Below are positions 1-8,421 of a stretch of DNA of 64,000 nucleotides, one piece after another. This DNA comes from an uncultured Ferrovibrio sp. (lineage in GTDB: Bacteria; Pseudomonadota; Alphaproteobacteria; Ferrovibrionales; Ferrovibrionaceae). How positions within the stretch are numbered: the stretch's first letter is position 1; every line of letters starts with the position of its first letter. The notes under the pieces were generated by a model. That model was not told where the DNA came from, ran no database searches, and saw only the letters and a program-made list of their open reading frames with translations. The DNA lies in the NCBI RefSeq assembly GCF_937960835.1, contig NZ_CALGPC010000003.1:1-64000 (forward strand), written 5' to 3'. Position numbers and translations under genes: made by a program.

Positions 1-50
1 CATACGAGATTGGTCAGTGACTGGAGTTCAGACGTGTGCTCTTCCGATCT
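1..50. other. Illumina TruSeq adapter left on the contig end
   Basis: Bases 1-10 are the end of the P7 flow-cell primer, bases 11-16 (TGGTCA) are a six-base index whose reverse complement TGACCA is TruSeq index 4, and bases 17-50 are the read-2 adapter ending in CTCTTCCGATCT. The match to the published adapter is complete. This is library-construction sequence, not genome. Genomic DNA starts at base 51. Any open reading frame that uses these bases has an artificial end; the minus-strand frame here ends in the residues EIGRAHV, a signature of adapter read-through in protein databases. Confidence 0.99.
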
Positions 51-299
51 CCGCTGGAGCAGGCCGTTGCTGCCAATCCGAACGACCATCAGGCGCGCTA
101 TGATTATGCCGTAGCGCTGTTCGGCGCGCAGAAGACGCAGGAAGCCATCGATCAGCTGCTCGATCTGGTGAAGCGCGACCGCAAATGGAACGACGAAGCG
201 GCGCGCAAGCAGCTCGTGAAGATTTTCGAGGCGCTGGGGCCGATGGATCCGCTGACTGTGGAAGCGCGTCGCCGGCTTTCTTCCATCCTGTTCGCATGA
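51..299 (+). CDS. Thioredoxin/TPR co-chaperone (YbbN-like), C-terminal fragment
   Basis: Only the last 82 codons are present, because the contig begins inside the gene. The fragment is helical and TPR-like: ARYDYAVALFGAQ, then EAIDQLLDLVKRDRKW, then a tail ending RRLSSILFA. This matches the C-terminal tetratricopeptide part of YbbN/CnoX-type proteins, which carry an N-terminal thioredoxin fold and act as redox-linked holdases. The upstream thioredoxin domain cannot be seen. The ATG at 36 lies in adapter sequence and is not a start. The stop overlaps the start of the next gene by ATGA (296-299). The call rests on the fragment and on the common alphaproteobacterial order of this gene before a LON-domain gene. 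Confidence 0.8.
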   Translation, partial: PLEQAVAANPNDHQARYDYAVALFGAQKTQEAIDQLLDLVKRDRKWNDEAARKQLVKIFEALGPMDPLTVEARRRLSSILFA

Positions 300-994
300 A
301 TGACCTGCCGCCTCCCGGCGATATCGGTGCATTGAGCCGCACAATCCCGATTTTTCCGCTGAGCGGCGTGCTGCTGCTGCCGAACACCGTGCTGCCGCTC
401 AACATCTTCGAGCCGCGCTATCTGGCGATGACACGCGACGCGCTAAAGAAAGCGAAATCGGGTGGCGCAGCGCTGATCGGCATGATCCAGCCAACCGAAT
501 CCGAGCGTCGTAATCCACGTCCGGATGTCTACAAGGTCGGCTGCGTTGGCGCGATTGCTGATGCAGCCGAAACCCAGGATGGCCGCATCCTGATCACCCT
601 GCGCGGTTTGTGCCGGTTTGCCGTGGCACGCGAGCTCGATGTCGATACGCTGTATCGGCAGGTGGAAGCGGATTACACCCCTTATGCAGATGATTTCACG
701 CGCGTGCAGAGTGGTGAGGCGGACCGCGATCGCCTGCTGAAGGCGCTGAAGGCCTATGGCGAGCGGCGCAACCTGCCTATTGACTGGGACTCGATCCATG
801 CTGCACCCGATGAACTGCTGGTGCATTCCTTGAGCATGATCTGCCCCTTCACCGCCGGCGAAAAGCAAGCCCTTTTGGAAGCCGCACATTTCCGCGACCG
901 CGCCGCGCTGCTGACTACGCTGCTGGAGATGGCGGTGCTAGAATCGGGTAGCCCGCATTATTCCGGCTCGGGTAACAACCCGAAGCTGAACTGA
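296..994 (+). CDS. LON N-terminal substrate-binding domain protein
   Basis: A 232-residue protein with a single LON substrate-binding domain (PF02190 type) and none of the AAA+ or Ser-Lys protease domains of Lon. The family hallmark is near residues 20-45: PLSGVLLLPNTVLPLNIFEP followed by RYLAM. The later region, with LLRALKAYGE-like helices and SLSMICPF, is the usual helical tail. The start is taken at 296, where ATGA overlaps the stop of the preceding gene; a longer frame from 185 would run through that gene. The biochemical role of stand-alone LON-domain proteins is not established. The position between a YbbN-like gene and trm112 suggests a shared proteostasis operon. Confidence 0.9.
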   Translation: MNDLPPPGDIGALSRTIPIFPLSGVLLLPNTVLPLNIFEPRYLAMTRDALKKAKSGGAALIGMIQPTESERRNPRPDVYKVGCVGAIADAAETQDGRILITLRGLCRFAVARELDVDTLYRQVEADYTPYADDFTRVQSGEADRDRLLKALKAYGERRNLPIDWDSIHAAPDELLVHSLSMICPFTAGEKQALLEAAHFRDRAALLTTLLEMAVLESGSPHYSGSGNNPKLN

Positions 995-1007
995 CCGGAG
1001 CATTATC

Positions 1008-1235
1008 ATGACCGAAGCCACGTCCGCTCCCTCGCCCGCCGCGGCGCCTGTCGACCCCAAGTTGCTCGAATTGCTGGTCTGCCCGGTGACCAAGGGGCCG
1101 TTGGTCTATGACCGCGAGAAGAACGAGCTGATCAGTGAGAAGGCCGGGCTGGCTTTCCCGATCCGCGATGGCATCCCGATCATGCTGGTGGACGAGGCGC
1201 GCCAGATCGACGACCGTCCGTCTCACGTCGGTTAA
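1008..1235 (+). CDS. Trm112 family protein
   Basis: A 75-residue protein with the Trm112p/YcaR fold (PF03966 type): LLELLVCPVTKGPL, a hairpin strand and a closing AFPIRDGIPIMLVDEAR. Eukaryotic Trm112 activates several methyltransferases; the bacterial role is less clear. The first zinc knuckle has a single cysteine (CPVT) where zinc-binding members have CPxC, so metal binding is doubtful; this form is common in Alphaproteobacteria. Residues 1-15 are Ala/Pro-rich and probably disordered. It lies 13 bp after the LON-domain gene, and its stop is immediately followed by the ATG of the DUF971 gene, which indicates co-transcription. Confidence 0.92.
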   Translation: MTEATSAPSPAAAPVDPKLLELLVCPVTKGPLVYDREKNELISEKAGLAFPIRDGIPIMLVDEARQIDDRPSHVG

Positions 1236-1625
1236 ATGTCCATGTCGCCATACCAGCAGGCAGGCCGACCCGCCTGCACTGAACTGCGCTACAAATCAGC
1301 CGAGAAGCTGCTGGAAGTGGAATTCGCCGACGGCAAGAAGTTCTCCTTCACGGCGGAGTTTTTGCGTGTCGAAAGCCCGTCGGCCGAAGTGCAGGGCCAT
1401 GGGCCGAACACGAAAACCCTGGTGCCCGGCCGCCGCCATGTCGGCATCATCGGGATCGAACCGGTCGGCACCTATGCCGTGCGGCTGAAATTCGACGATC
1501 TGCATGACAGCGGCATCTATAGCTGGGAGTGGTTCTACGACCGCGGCCATGACCAGCAGGAGTTGTGGGCTGCCTATCTGGCCGGCCTGGAGGCCAAGGG
1601 CCTGAGCCGCGATCCGCAACGCTGA
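1236..1625 (+). CDS. DUF971 domain protein (GBBH-like N-terminal domain)
   Basis: A 129-residue protein made of one DUF971 domain, related to the N-terminal domain of gamma-butyrobetaine hydroxylase. Visible family features are ELRYKSAEKLLEVEFADG, a central GHGP segment, VGIIGIEPVGTYAVRLKFDD and the C-terminal GIYSWEWFYD. It lacks the oxygenase domain, so it is not a hydroxylase. Some relatives are fused or linked to Fe-S cluster carrier proteins, but nothing in this window tests that. The ATG follows directly on the stop of the Trm112 gene, and this is the last gene of the left operon. Confidence 0.93.
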   Translation: MSMSPYQQAGRPACTELRYKSAEKLLEVEFADGKKFSFTAEFLRVESPSAEVQGHGPNTKTLVPGRRHVGIIGIEPVGTYAVRLKFDDLHDSGIYSWEWFYDRGHDQQELWAAYLAGLEAKGLSRDPQR

Positions 1626-1704
1626 TCTTCACTGTCAACGCCTTAAGCGGCGGGTGTCTGTGCTACAGGCTGCTGGATGCCGCCATACGTTTTTTCTCCG
1701 CACC

Positions 1705-1731
1705 TGTCGGGACAAGGCGGGCATCGGCGTC
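1705..1731 (+). promoter_or_regulatory. Probable ECF-type promoter of the DGPF/ECF42 operon
   Basis: TGTCGG at 1705-1710 and CGTC at 1728-1731 are separated by exactly 17 bases. This resembles the promoter type reported for ECF42 sigma factors (TGTCGA-like -35, CGTC-like -10). A start 6-10 bases downstream would give a short leader with the GAAGGGAAG ribosome site and the ATG at 1758. The fit suggests that the sigma factor encoded at 2138 drives its own operon. The call is by eye only. Confidence 0.5.
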
Positions 1732-1757
1732 CTTGGGATAAGACGAAGGGAAGATCC

Positions 1758-2141
1758 ATGCTCTATGCAATCCTTTGCTACAATGACGAAGCGGCGGTCG
1801 AAGCCTGGCCCAAGGAGAAGGACGATGCCGTAATCGCCAGACGCCGGCAGGTGACCGATGCCTTGGCGGTGAACGGCAAGCTGGGCCCGGTCTTGCGTCT
1901 GATGCCGACAACGGCCGCAACTACCGTACGCTATGGCAAGGAGCCGCTGGTGCTTGATGGACCATTTGCCGAGACCAAGGAGCAGTTGCTGGGCCTTTAT
2001 GTGATCGATTGCGCCAGTCTCGAAGAGGCCATCGAGACTGCGAAACGCATCGGCGGCAATGAGGATCGCGGCACCTTTGAAATCCGGCCTTTGCGTTATT
2101 GCAATGCCGGCGCCCTGGCATTGGAGAACCTGTCCGCATGA
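1758..2141 (+). CDS. DGPF-domain (YCII-related) protein
   Basis: A 127-residue protein of the YCII-related superfamily, with MLYAILCYNDE at the N-terminus and the eponymous DGPFAETKEQLLGLYVIDC in the middle, followed by EEAIETAKRI and a closing FEIRPLR strand. DGPF proteins are small dimeric alpha-beta barrels with no agreed enzyme activity. They are the known genomic partners of ECF42 sigma factors, which is what follows here, overlapping by ATGA at 2138-2141. The start is the ATG at 1758 after GAAGGGAAG; an upstream in-frame ATG at 1677 would add 27 unconserved residues and include the promoter. Confidence 0.93.
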   Translation: MLYAILCYNDEAAVEAWPKEKDDAVIARRRQVTDALAVNGKLGPVLRLMPTTAATTVRYGKEPLVLDGPFAETKEQLLGLYVIDCASLEEAIETAKRIGGNEDRGTFEIRPLRYCNAGALALENLSA

Positions 2142-3397
2142 GCGACCTGGCCTGGACTGACACGGCGTTGCGCGCTGCGCGTCCTCAGGCCTTGGGTGCT
2201 TTGCTGCGTTATTTCCGCGACCTCGACCGCGCCGAGGAAGCCTTTCAGGAAGCCTGTCTCAGAGCCCTGAAGCATTGGCCGCTGAACGGTCCGCCGCGCG
2301 ATCCGGTTTCCTGGCTTGTCTTTGTAGGACGCAACGCGGGCCTTGACGACATGCGCCGGCGGCAACGACAGGAAGCTCTGCCCGATGAAGCCGTGATCTG
2401 CGACCTGGAGGACGCCGAAAGCTGGCAGGCCGAGCAGATTGACCATGCGCAATACCACGACGATGTGCTGCGGCTTTTATTCATCTGCTGCCATCCCGAA
2501 CTGCCGGCGACGCAGCAGATAGCGCTGGCTTTGCGCATCGTCTCCGGCCTGACGGTGGCTGAGATCGCTCGCGCCTTCCTGGTCAGCGAAGCCGCGATGG
2601 AGCAGCGCATCACACGCGCCAAGCGCAAGGTGAGCGATGCCGCCCTGCCCTTCGAGGCGCCGGGCGCGCCGGAGCGGGCCGAGCGGCTGGGCGTGGTCGC
2701 GGCGATGATCTACCTCGTATTCAATGAAGGCTACTCCGCCAGCGGTGGCAAAGCGCAGATCCGCGCCTCGCTATGCGAGGAAGCAATCCGGCTGGCTCGG
2801 CTTTTGCTGCGAATGTTTCCATCCGAACCGGAGATCATGGGCCTGCTGGCGCTGATGCTGCTGCAACATGCGCGCACACCGGCACGGCTCGATGCGGACG
2901 GGCAGATCGTCCTGCTGGACGATCAGGACCGCAGCCTGTGGAATGCCGGGATGATCGCCGAAGGAACGGCACTGATCGACAAAGCGATGCGGCATCGCCG
3001 CACCGGGCCTTATCAGGTGCAGGCGGCAATTGCCGCCTTGCATGCGCAGGCCAGCCGCCCGGAAGATACCGATTGGGCGCAGATCGACATGCTCTACGCC
3101 ACCTTGGAGCGGCTGCAGCCCTCACCCGTGGTAACACTCAACCGCGCCGTCGCGGTATCCAAGCGGCTGGGGCCGGCAGCGGCACTGGAGATGATCCAGC
3201 CCCTGGCCAAGCCTTTATCAAGCTATTTCCATTTCCATGGCCTGCAAGGCGCATTGCTCATGCAGCTTGGCCGCAACGAGGAAGCGGGCATCGCTTTCGG
3301 CAAGGCCATTGCACTGGCACGTACGCCGGCAGAGGCCGCGCATATCCGCCAGCATCTGGATCGGCTGCAGAAAGACAGCAATCAGCCGGCGGCTTGA
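2138..3397 (+). CDS. ECF42-type RNA polymerase sigma factor with TPR-like C-terminal extension
   Basis: A 419-residue sigma factor, about twice the length of a standard ECF sigma. Region 2 is near residues 12-80, including the DRAEEAFQEACLRAL helix. Region 4 is near 115-175, with IALALRIVSGLTVAEIARAF followed by EAAMEQRITRAKRKV. The remaining 230 residues form helical repeats, with AAMIYLVFNEGYSAS at the junction and SPVVTLNRAVAV in the tail. This layout and the coupled DGPF gene define the ECF42 group, in which the extension, rather than an anti-sigma factor, is thought to control activity. No anti-sigma gene is nearby. The start is the ATG at 2138, coupled to the preceding stop. The gene ends 8 bp from the convergent hydroxylase gene. 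Confidence 0.93.
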   Translation: MSDLAWTDTALRAARPQALGALLRYFRDLDRAEEAFQEACLRALKHWPLNGPPRDPVSWLVFVGRNAGLDDMRRRQRQEALPDEAVICDLEDAESWQAEQIDHAQYHDDVLRLLFICCHPELPATQQIALALRIVSGLTVAEIARAFLVSEAAMEQRITRAKRKVSDAALPFEAPGAPERAERLGVVAAMIYLVFNEGYSASGGKAQIRASLCEEAIRLARLLLRMFPSEPEIMGLLALMLLQHARTPARLDADGQIVLLDDQDRSLWNAGMIAEGTALIDKAMRHRRTGPYQVQAAIAALHAQASRPEDTDWAQIDMLYATLERLQPSPVVTLNRAVAVSKRLGPAAALEMIQPLAKPLSSYFHFHGLQGALLMQLGRNEEAGIAFGKAIALARTPAEAAHIRQHLDRLQKDSNQPAA

Positions 3398-3405
3398 GCC
3401 GACGG

Positions 3406-4689
3406 TCACCCCAGCCGCTCGCCCTTCAAAAGCCGCGGCAGGGTTCCGACATCGCCCATCGCATGGCGCATGAAGAACTTCTTCAGCGGCAGAATGCGAT
3501 CCACGATGCCAAGCCCCAGATCGCGCACGATGCGGACCGGCACGATGTCATTGGAGAATAGCCGGGTCAAACCATCAGTAACCGCGCTGAGCACCAGCGT
3601 ATCGGTGCGGCGCCAGCGGGCGTAACGCTCCAGCACATCGGCCTGACCAAGATCGAGACCCAGCCGCTTGGCATCCACCAGCGCCTCGGTCAGTGCGGCG
3701 ATATCGCGCAGCCCCAGATTGAGTCCCTGTCCCGCGATGGGATGGATGCCATGGGCCGCGTCGCCGATCAGCGCCAGACGGTGATCGGTATAGCGCTCGG
3801 CATGCAGGAAGCTGAGCGGATAGGACCAACGCGGTCCCACCACATGGGCCTCGCCGTAGCCGTCGCCGAACCGGCGGCGCATCTCAGCTTGGAAATCCGC
3901 GTCAGTCAGCGCCATGATAGCTTTGGCGCGCCCGGTAGGTTCGGTCCAGACCAGCGACGAGCGGTGTATGCCATTCTCGTCATCGGTCATCGGCAGAATG
4001 GCGAACGGTCCTGCCGGCAGGAAACGCTCCTGTGCCGCGCCCTCATGCGGCAGTTCATGCGCCACTGTGCAGACGATGCCGGTCTGGTCGTAAGCCCAGG
4101 TCACTGTCTTGATGCCGGCCTGCTCGCGTACCATGGATTGCCGGCCATCAGCGCCAATCACCAGCCGGGCATGCAGACGGCGGCCGTCTTCCAGTTCCAC
4201 CATGGCCGGAGCCCCTGAACCGGGGGTACCGCGCTCAATGCGGCTGACGCTCATCGGCGCGAAGAGCCGCAGCGCTGGCAGTTCTTCCAGGGCAGCTTGC
4301 TGGGCCAGCCGCATCACGCGGTTTTCGACCATATAGCCGAAAGGCGCATCGCCGAGATCGCGATGATCGTAATGCACGAAAAGCAGCGAATCGCCGTCCG
4401 AGACGCGGATGTCCCACATCGGCTGGGCCTCGCGCACATGACGCCACAGGCCGATCGCCTCCAGCATGCGCTGCGAGGCCAGGGCAATTGCCGAGACTCG
4501 GCCGTCGAATGCGGCCTGGGTGGCACGTACCGGATCCTCCCGGTCGATCACCGCGACCGAAATGCCGTGACTGGCCAGCGCGATCGCCTCGGTCAGTCCT
4601 GCCAATCCGCCGCCGATGATGACCACATCGCAGGACTCCGTATCGCGGGAATCCGTGGCCGCTTGGGAAATTGTTGCCTGCTCGATCAT
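3406..4689 (-). CDS. UbiH/UbiF/VisC/COQ6-family FAD-dependent hydroxylase
   Basis: A 427-residue flavoprotein monooxygenase. The N-terminal Rossmann site is VVIIGGGLAGLTEAIALASH; the central segment is LVIGADGRQSMVRE; the C-terminal flavin-ribityl motif is GDAAHGIHPIAGQGLNLGL, which is typical of ubiquinone ring hydroxylases. The family adds hydroxyl groups to the quinone ring during ubiquinone synthesis. Which ring position (UbiH, UbiF, UbiI or UbiL type) cannot be told by reading. The start is the ATG at 4689 with AGAGG upstream; upstream in-frame codons run into the divergent promoter region. It stands alone on this strand, and its last codons abut the sigma factor gene. Confidence 0.9.
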   Translation of the reverse strand: MIEQATISQAATDSRDTESCDVVIIGGGLAGLTEAIALASHGISVAVIDREDPVRATQAAFDGRVSAIALASQRMLEAIGLWRHVREAQPMWDIRVSDGDSLLFVHYDHRDLGDAPFGYMVENRVMRLAQQAALEELPALRLFAPMSVSRIERGTPGSGAPAMVELEDGRRLHARLVIGADGRQSMVREQAGIKTVTWAYDQTGIVCTVAHELPHEGAAQERFLPAGPFAILPMTDDENGIHRSSLVWTEPTGRAKAIMALTDADFQAEMRRRFGDGYGEAHVVGPRWSYPLSFLHAERYTDHRLALIGDAAHGIHPIAGQGLNLGLRDIAALTEALVDAKRLGLDLGQADVLERYARWRRTDTLVLSAVTDGLTRLFSNDIVPVRIVRDLGLGIVDRILPLKKFFMRHAMGDVGTLPRLLKGERLG

Positions 4690-4807
4690 GCAATGCCTCT
4701 GGAGTCCGTACCATCGACGGGGCGGGCTGGATTGTCCAGAGCCAAAGGTGCCGTCAAGCGCAAAGCTGATATGGACGCGACACTGTAGCCGTACTAGCTT
4801 CTCAGCC

Positions 4808-5671
4808 ATGCATCGTGGATGGCTGGTCCTTCTTGTGCTGGCTTGGCTCACGGCCCTTTTCCCGCCCCTGCCGCGGGAAGCGGCGGCGCAAGAAAAGATT
4901 CCCGTCGATCTGGAATTGCTGCTGGCTGTGGATATTTCCGGCAGCATCGATCCCGATGAAGCCAAACTTCAGCGCGAAGGTTATGCCCGCGCCATCGTCG
5001 ATCCCGCCGTCATCAAGGCGATCCGTTCCGGCATCCATGGCCGCATTGCGCTCGCCTATTTCGAATGGTCGGACAACTACATGCAAACCGACATGATCGA
5101 ATGGACCCTGGTGCATGACCAAGCCAGCGCCGAGGCCGTGGCCCGGCAGTTGCTGGAACATCCGGTGCGTACCGCACGGCGAACCAGTATTTCCGGCGCC
5201 ATCCTTCATGCGGTGCCGCGTTTCGGCAGCGGGCCGTATCAGGGCCTGCGCCGCGTGCTGGACATCTCGGGCGATGGGCCGAACAATGATGGCGGGCGGG
5301 TCGATCTGGCGCGCGACCAGGCACTCGCCGCGGGTATCGTCATCAATGGCCTGCCGATCATGAACGGACGGGTCAATACCTGGGGTTTTCCCGTCCTGGA
5401 GGATCTGGATCGCTATTACGAGGGCTGCGTGATCGGCGGGCCAGGCGCCTTCGTGGTGGCGGCCGAGGGGTTTGATACCTTCTTCGAGGCGATCAGGCGC
5501 AAGCTGGTGCTGGAGATCGCGCAAAGGCCTGCGGCCCCCGTCCTCCAGCCGGGTCCTCGTCAGCCGAAATCGGGTCCGATTCTCAGGACTGAGAGTCCGG
5601 GCTATGAAAAAGGCTGCGACATCGGCGAACGGCAGAGCCAGGAATTCTGGCGCCGGCGCTTCGACCAGTAA
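4808..5671 (+). CDS. Secreted DUF1194 (vWA-like) protein
   Basis: A 287-residue exported protein. Residues 1-28 are a signal peptide: a short basic start, the core WLVLLVLAWLTALFPP and an AAA-Q cleavage region. The mature part is a von Willebrand A-like domain of the DUF1194 family, with a MIDAS-type DISGS at 42-46, LDISGDGPNNDGG in the middle and GGPGAFVVAAEGFDTF near the end. Function is unknown; the MIDAS-like motif suggests metal-dependent ligand or protein binding in the periplasm. The start is the ATG at 4808, which gives a clean signal peptide. It is transcribed divergently from the UbiH-family gene, with 118 bp between them. Confidence 0.9.
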   Translation: MHRGWLVLLVLAWLTALFPPLPREAAAQEKIPVDLELLLAVDISGSIDPDEAKLQREGYARAIVDPAVIKAIRSGIHGRIALAYFEWSDNYMQTDMIEWTLVHDQASAEAVARQLLEHPVRTARRTSISGAILHAVPRFGSGPYQGLRRVLDISGDGPNNDGGRVDLARDQALAAGIVINGLPIMNGRVNTWGFPVLEDLDRYYEGCVIGGPGAFVVAAEGFDTFFEAIRRKLVLEIAQRPAAPVLQPGPRQPKSGPILRTESPGYEKGCDIGERQSQEFWRRRFDQ

Positions 5672-5804
5672 ACGGGTGGAACCCCAGCAAAATCACCGGC
5701 CTCCGGTCTTGGCCTTGCCCGCCTTTTGCCGTATTTCCAAGGAATAAACCGTCCGGAAGCAACCGGCCCACCTGATACGACTGACCCTCTGGGAGTTCCC
5801 GCCA

Positions 5805-6767
5805 ATGACCTCGCGTACTGGTCCGTTCGACCGCGCCGATTTTCCGTTCGCCCTTCGCCTCGTCACCGAAGCTGCCGCCATCGCCGCCTATGACTGGGTA
5901 GGCCGCAGCAAGAAGGAGGAAGGCGACGGCGCCGCCGTGGAGGCAATGCGCAAGGCCCTGAACGAGATCAACATCAATGCCGTGGTGATGATTGGCGAAG
6001 GCGAGAAGGACAACGCGCCGCTGCTCTATCGTGGCGAACGCATCGGCACAGGCGAGCCGGAAATCGAAATCGCCGTGGACCCCATCGAGGGCACCACCAA
6101 CATGGCCAACGGCGTCGACAATTCGATGGCGGTTTTCGCCCTGAGCCCACGCGGCTCGATGTTCGATTTAGGCCCCAGCTTCTACATGGACAAGCTGGTG
6201 GTGCCGGCTGCGGCCAAAGGCAAGGTCGACCCGACCTGGCCAGTGAAGAAAAAGCTGGAAGCGCTGTCGGCCGCGCTGAACAAGCCGATCTCCGAGCTGC
6301 GTATCTTCGTGCTCAACCGCAAACGCCATCATGCGATGATCAAGGAAATCCATGAGGCCGGCGCGCGCACGGTGCTGCAGGAAAACGGCGATGTGGCCGG
6401 CGCCTTCATGGCGCTGCAGAAGGGCCATAACGTCGATGCCTTGTTCGGCACCGGCGGCTCACCAGAGGGCGTGATCACGGCAATCTTTGCCAAGGCTCTC
6501 GGCGGCGAGTTCTTCGGCCGCGTCGATCCGCAAAGCGACGAGGAAGCTGCCAAGGTGAAGGAATTCGGTCTCGACAGCACCAAGTGGCTGAGCGGCAGCG
6601 AACTGGTAAAAAGCGACGATGCGATCTTCGTCGCCACCGGCATCAATTCCGGACCGCTGTGCCGCGGCATCACCATCGACCGCGGCGAAGTCCGCCTGCA
6701 TACCGTGATCCTGATGGCAAAGACCGGGGCGCGCTACGACCTCGTCAGCCGAATCCCGAAGCGCTGA
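5805..6767 (+). CDS. glpX: Class II fructose-1,6-bisphosphatase
   Basis: A 320-residue GlpX-type phosphatase that hydrolyses fructose 1,6-bisphosphate to fructose 6-phosphate in gluconeogenesis. Visible motifs are the metal/phosphate site VMIGEGEKDNAPLLY, then AVDPIEGTTNMANG, and the downstream GTGGSPEGVITA. Length is normal for the family. It is the first gene of a three-gene unit with pgm (16 bp downstream) and pgi, so the operon converts fructose 1,6-bisphosphate through glucose 6-phosphate to glucose 1-phosphate. Some class II enzymes also act on sedoheptulose 1,7-bisphosphate; no Calvin-cycle genes are in the window. Confidence 0.96.
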   Translation: MTSRTGPFDRADFPFALRLVTEAAAIAAYDWVGRSKKEEGDGAAVEAMRKALNEININAVVMIGEGEKDNAPLLYRGERIGTGEPEIEIAVDPIEGTTNMANGVDNSMAVFALSPRGSMFDLGPSFYMDKLVVPAAAKGKVDPTWPVKKKLEALSAALNKPISELRIFVLNRKRHHAMIKEIHEAGARTVLQENGDVAGAFMALQKGHNVDALFGTGGSPEGVITAIFAKALGGEFFGRVDPQSDEEAAKVKEFGLDSTKWLSGSELVKSDDAIFVATGINSGPLCRGITIDRGEVRLHTVILMAKTGARYDLVSRIPKR

Positions 6768-6783
6768 TCAGGAGCATCGCGCG

Positions 6784-8421
6784 ATGAACCTGCGCGAGAT
6801 TCCGCTCAAGCCTTTTGCCGGACAGAAGCCCGGCACATCGGGCCTGCGCAAGAAGGTCACTGTCTTCCAGCAGCCAGGCTATCTGGAAGCCTTCGTGCAG
6901 TCGGTATTCGACACGCAGGAGGCGCTGAAGGGCGGCCTGCTGGTGCTGGGCGGAGACGGCCGGTTCTTCAACCGGCAGGCAATCCAGATCATCCTGCGCA
7001 TGGCGGCTGCCAACGGCATTGCCCGCGTGCTGGTTGGCCGCGGCGGCATCCTCTCCACGCCGGCGGCCAGCGCGGTGATCCGCCGCCATAAGGCTCAGGG
7101 CGGACTGATTTTGTCTGCCAGCCACAACCCAGGAGGACCGGACGGCGATTTCGGCATCAAGTTTAATATCGCCAATGGCGGCCCTGCCCCCGAAGCGGTG
7201 ACGGAGGCCATCTATCTGTGCAGCGAGCGGATTAAGCGTTATCGCATCCTGGAGGCTGCGGATCTCGATCTTGACCGTGTTGGCGAACAGCGGCTGGGCG
7301 GAATGACGGTCAGCGTGATCGATCCCGTCGAGGACTATGCCGCGCTGCTGCAGACATTGTTTGATTTCGACGCTATTCGCGCGCTGATCCAAAAGCCGGA
7401 TTTCCGCTTCCGCTTCGATGCCATGCATGCAGTGACCGGACCTTATGCGCGCCGCCTGCTGATCGACATGCTGGGTGCGCCGCAAAGCGCGGTCGTCAAT
7501 GCCGAGCCGAAAGAGGATTTCGGCGGCGGCCACCCCGATCCCAACCCAGTCTATGCCGACAAGCTGTACAAGGACGCGGTGATCGACGGCCAACTCGACT
7601 TCGCCGCGGCATCCGATGGTGACGGCGACCGCAACATGATTTTGGGCAAAGGCGTCGCGGTGTCGCCGAGCGACAGCCTTGCCGTGCTGGCCGCCAATGC
7701 ACGCCTAGCGCCGGGTTATGCCAACGGCATCGCGGGCGTTGCGCGTTCGATGCCAACCAGCCGCGCGGCCGATGCCGTGGCCAAGGCACTTGGCCTTCCC
7801 TGTTTCGAGACGCCGACCGGCTGGAAGTTCTTCGGCAATCTGCTGGATGCCGGCCGAATCACGCTCTGTGGTGAAGAAAGCTACGGCACCAGTTCCGATC
7901 ATCTGCGCGAGAAAGACGGCCTATGGGCGGTCCTGTTCTGGCTGAACATCCTGGCGAAACGCCCGGGTGAGACGGTGTTGTCCATCCTGCAGGATCACTG
8001 GCGGCGCTATGGCCGGCATTATTACAGCCGCCATGATTATGAAGCGGTCGATGCCGTGAAGGCCAAGACGGCGCTCGATACCCTGCGTGTCAGCCTGCCG
8101 ACGCTTTTGGGAAGCAAGATCGGTGAACTTACGATAACGAACGCCGACGATTTTGCCTATCGCGATCCGGTGGATGGCAGCGAAAGCAAGGGGCAGGGTC
8201 TGCGCGTGATCTGCGGCGAACAGGCGCGCATCATCGCGCGGCTATCGGGCACCGGCACCGAAGGCGCGACGATCCGGCTTTATTTTGAACTGTTCGAGGC
8301 GGATCCTGCCCGCCAGAATGAAGATGTGCAGGCAAAGCTGAAACCGCTGATCGATTTTGCCGAGCGCCAGACCGGCATCCGTCAGCATACCGGTCGCGCG
8401 GAACCAGATGTGATTACGTAG
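6784..8421 (+). CDS. pgm: Phosphoglucomutase (alpha-D-glucose phosphate-specific)
   Basis: A 545-residue alpha-D-phosphohexomutase that interconverts glucose 1-phosphate and glucose 6-phosphate. The phosphoserine loop is LSASHNPGGPDGDFG near residue 115, the metal loop is SDGDGDRN near 280, the sugar-specificity loop is CGEESYGTSSDHLREKDG near 360, and the phosphate-binding loop RLSGTGTEGATIRLY is near the C-terminus. All are intact. The stop at 8419-8421 lies inside the first copy of a 14-bp direct repeat. The gene sits between glpX and pgi and is probably co-transcribed with both, supplying sugar nucleotides for glycogen or envelope polysaccharide. Confidence 0.97.
   Translation: MNLREIPLKPFAGQKPGTSGLRKKVTVFQQPGYLEAFVQSVFDTQEALKGGLLVLGGDGRFFNRQAIQIILRMAAANGIARVLVGRGGILSTPAASAVIRRHKAQGGLILSASHNPGGPDGDFGIKFNIANGGPAPEAVTEAIYLCSERIKRYRILEAADLDLDRVGEQRLGGMTVSVIDPVEDYAALLQTLFDFDAIRALIQKPDFRFRFDAMHAVTGPYARRLLIDMLGAPQSAVVNAEPKEDFGGGHPDPNPVYADKLYKDAVIDGQLDFAAASDGDGDRNMILGKGVAVSPSDSLAVLAANARLAPGYANGIAGVARSMPTSRAADAVAKALGLPCFETPTGWKFFGNLLDAGRITLCGEESYGTSSDHLREKDGLWAVLFWLNILAKRPGETVLSILQDHWRRYGRHYYSRHDYEAVDAVKAKTALDTLRVSLPTLLGSKIGELTITNADDFAYRDPVDGSESKGQGLRVICGEQARIIARLSGTGTEGATIRLYFELFEADPARQNEDVQAKLKPLIDFAERQTGIRQHTGRAEPDVIT

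Noticed and set aside
28..405. Minus-strand open frame of 125 codons ending EIGRAHV
   Set aside because: Its C-terminus is the translated adapter, and the rest is antisense to the YbbN-like and LON-domain genes.
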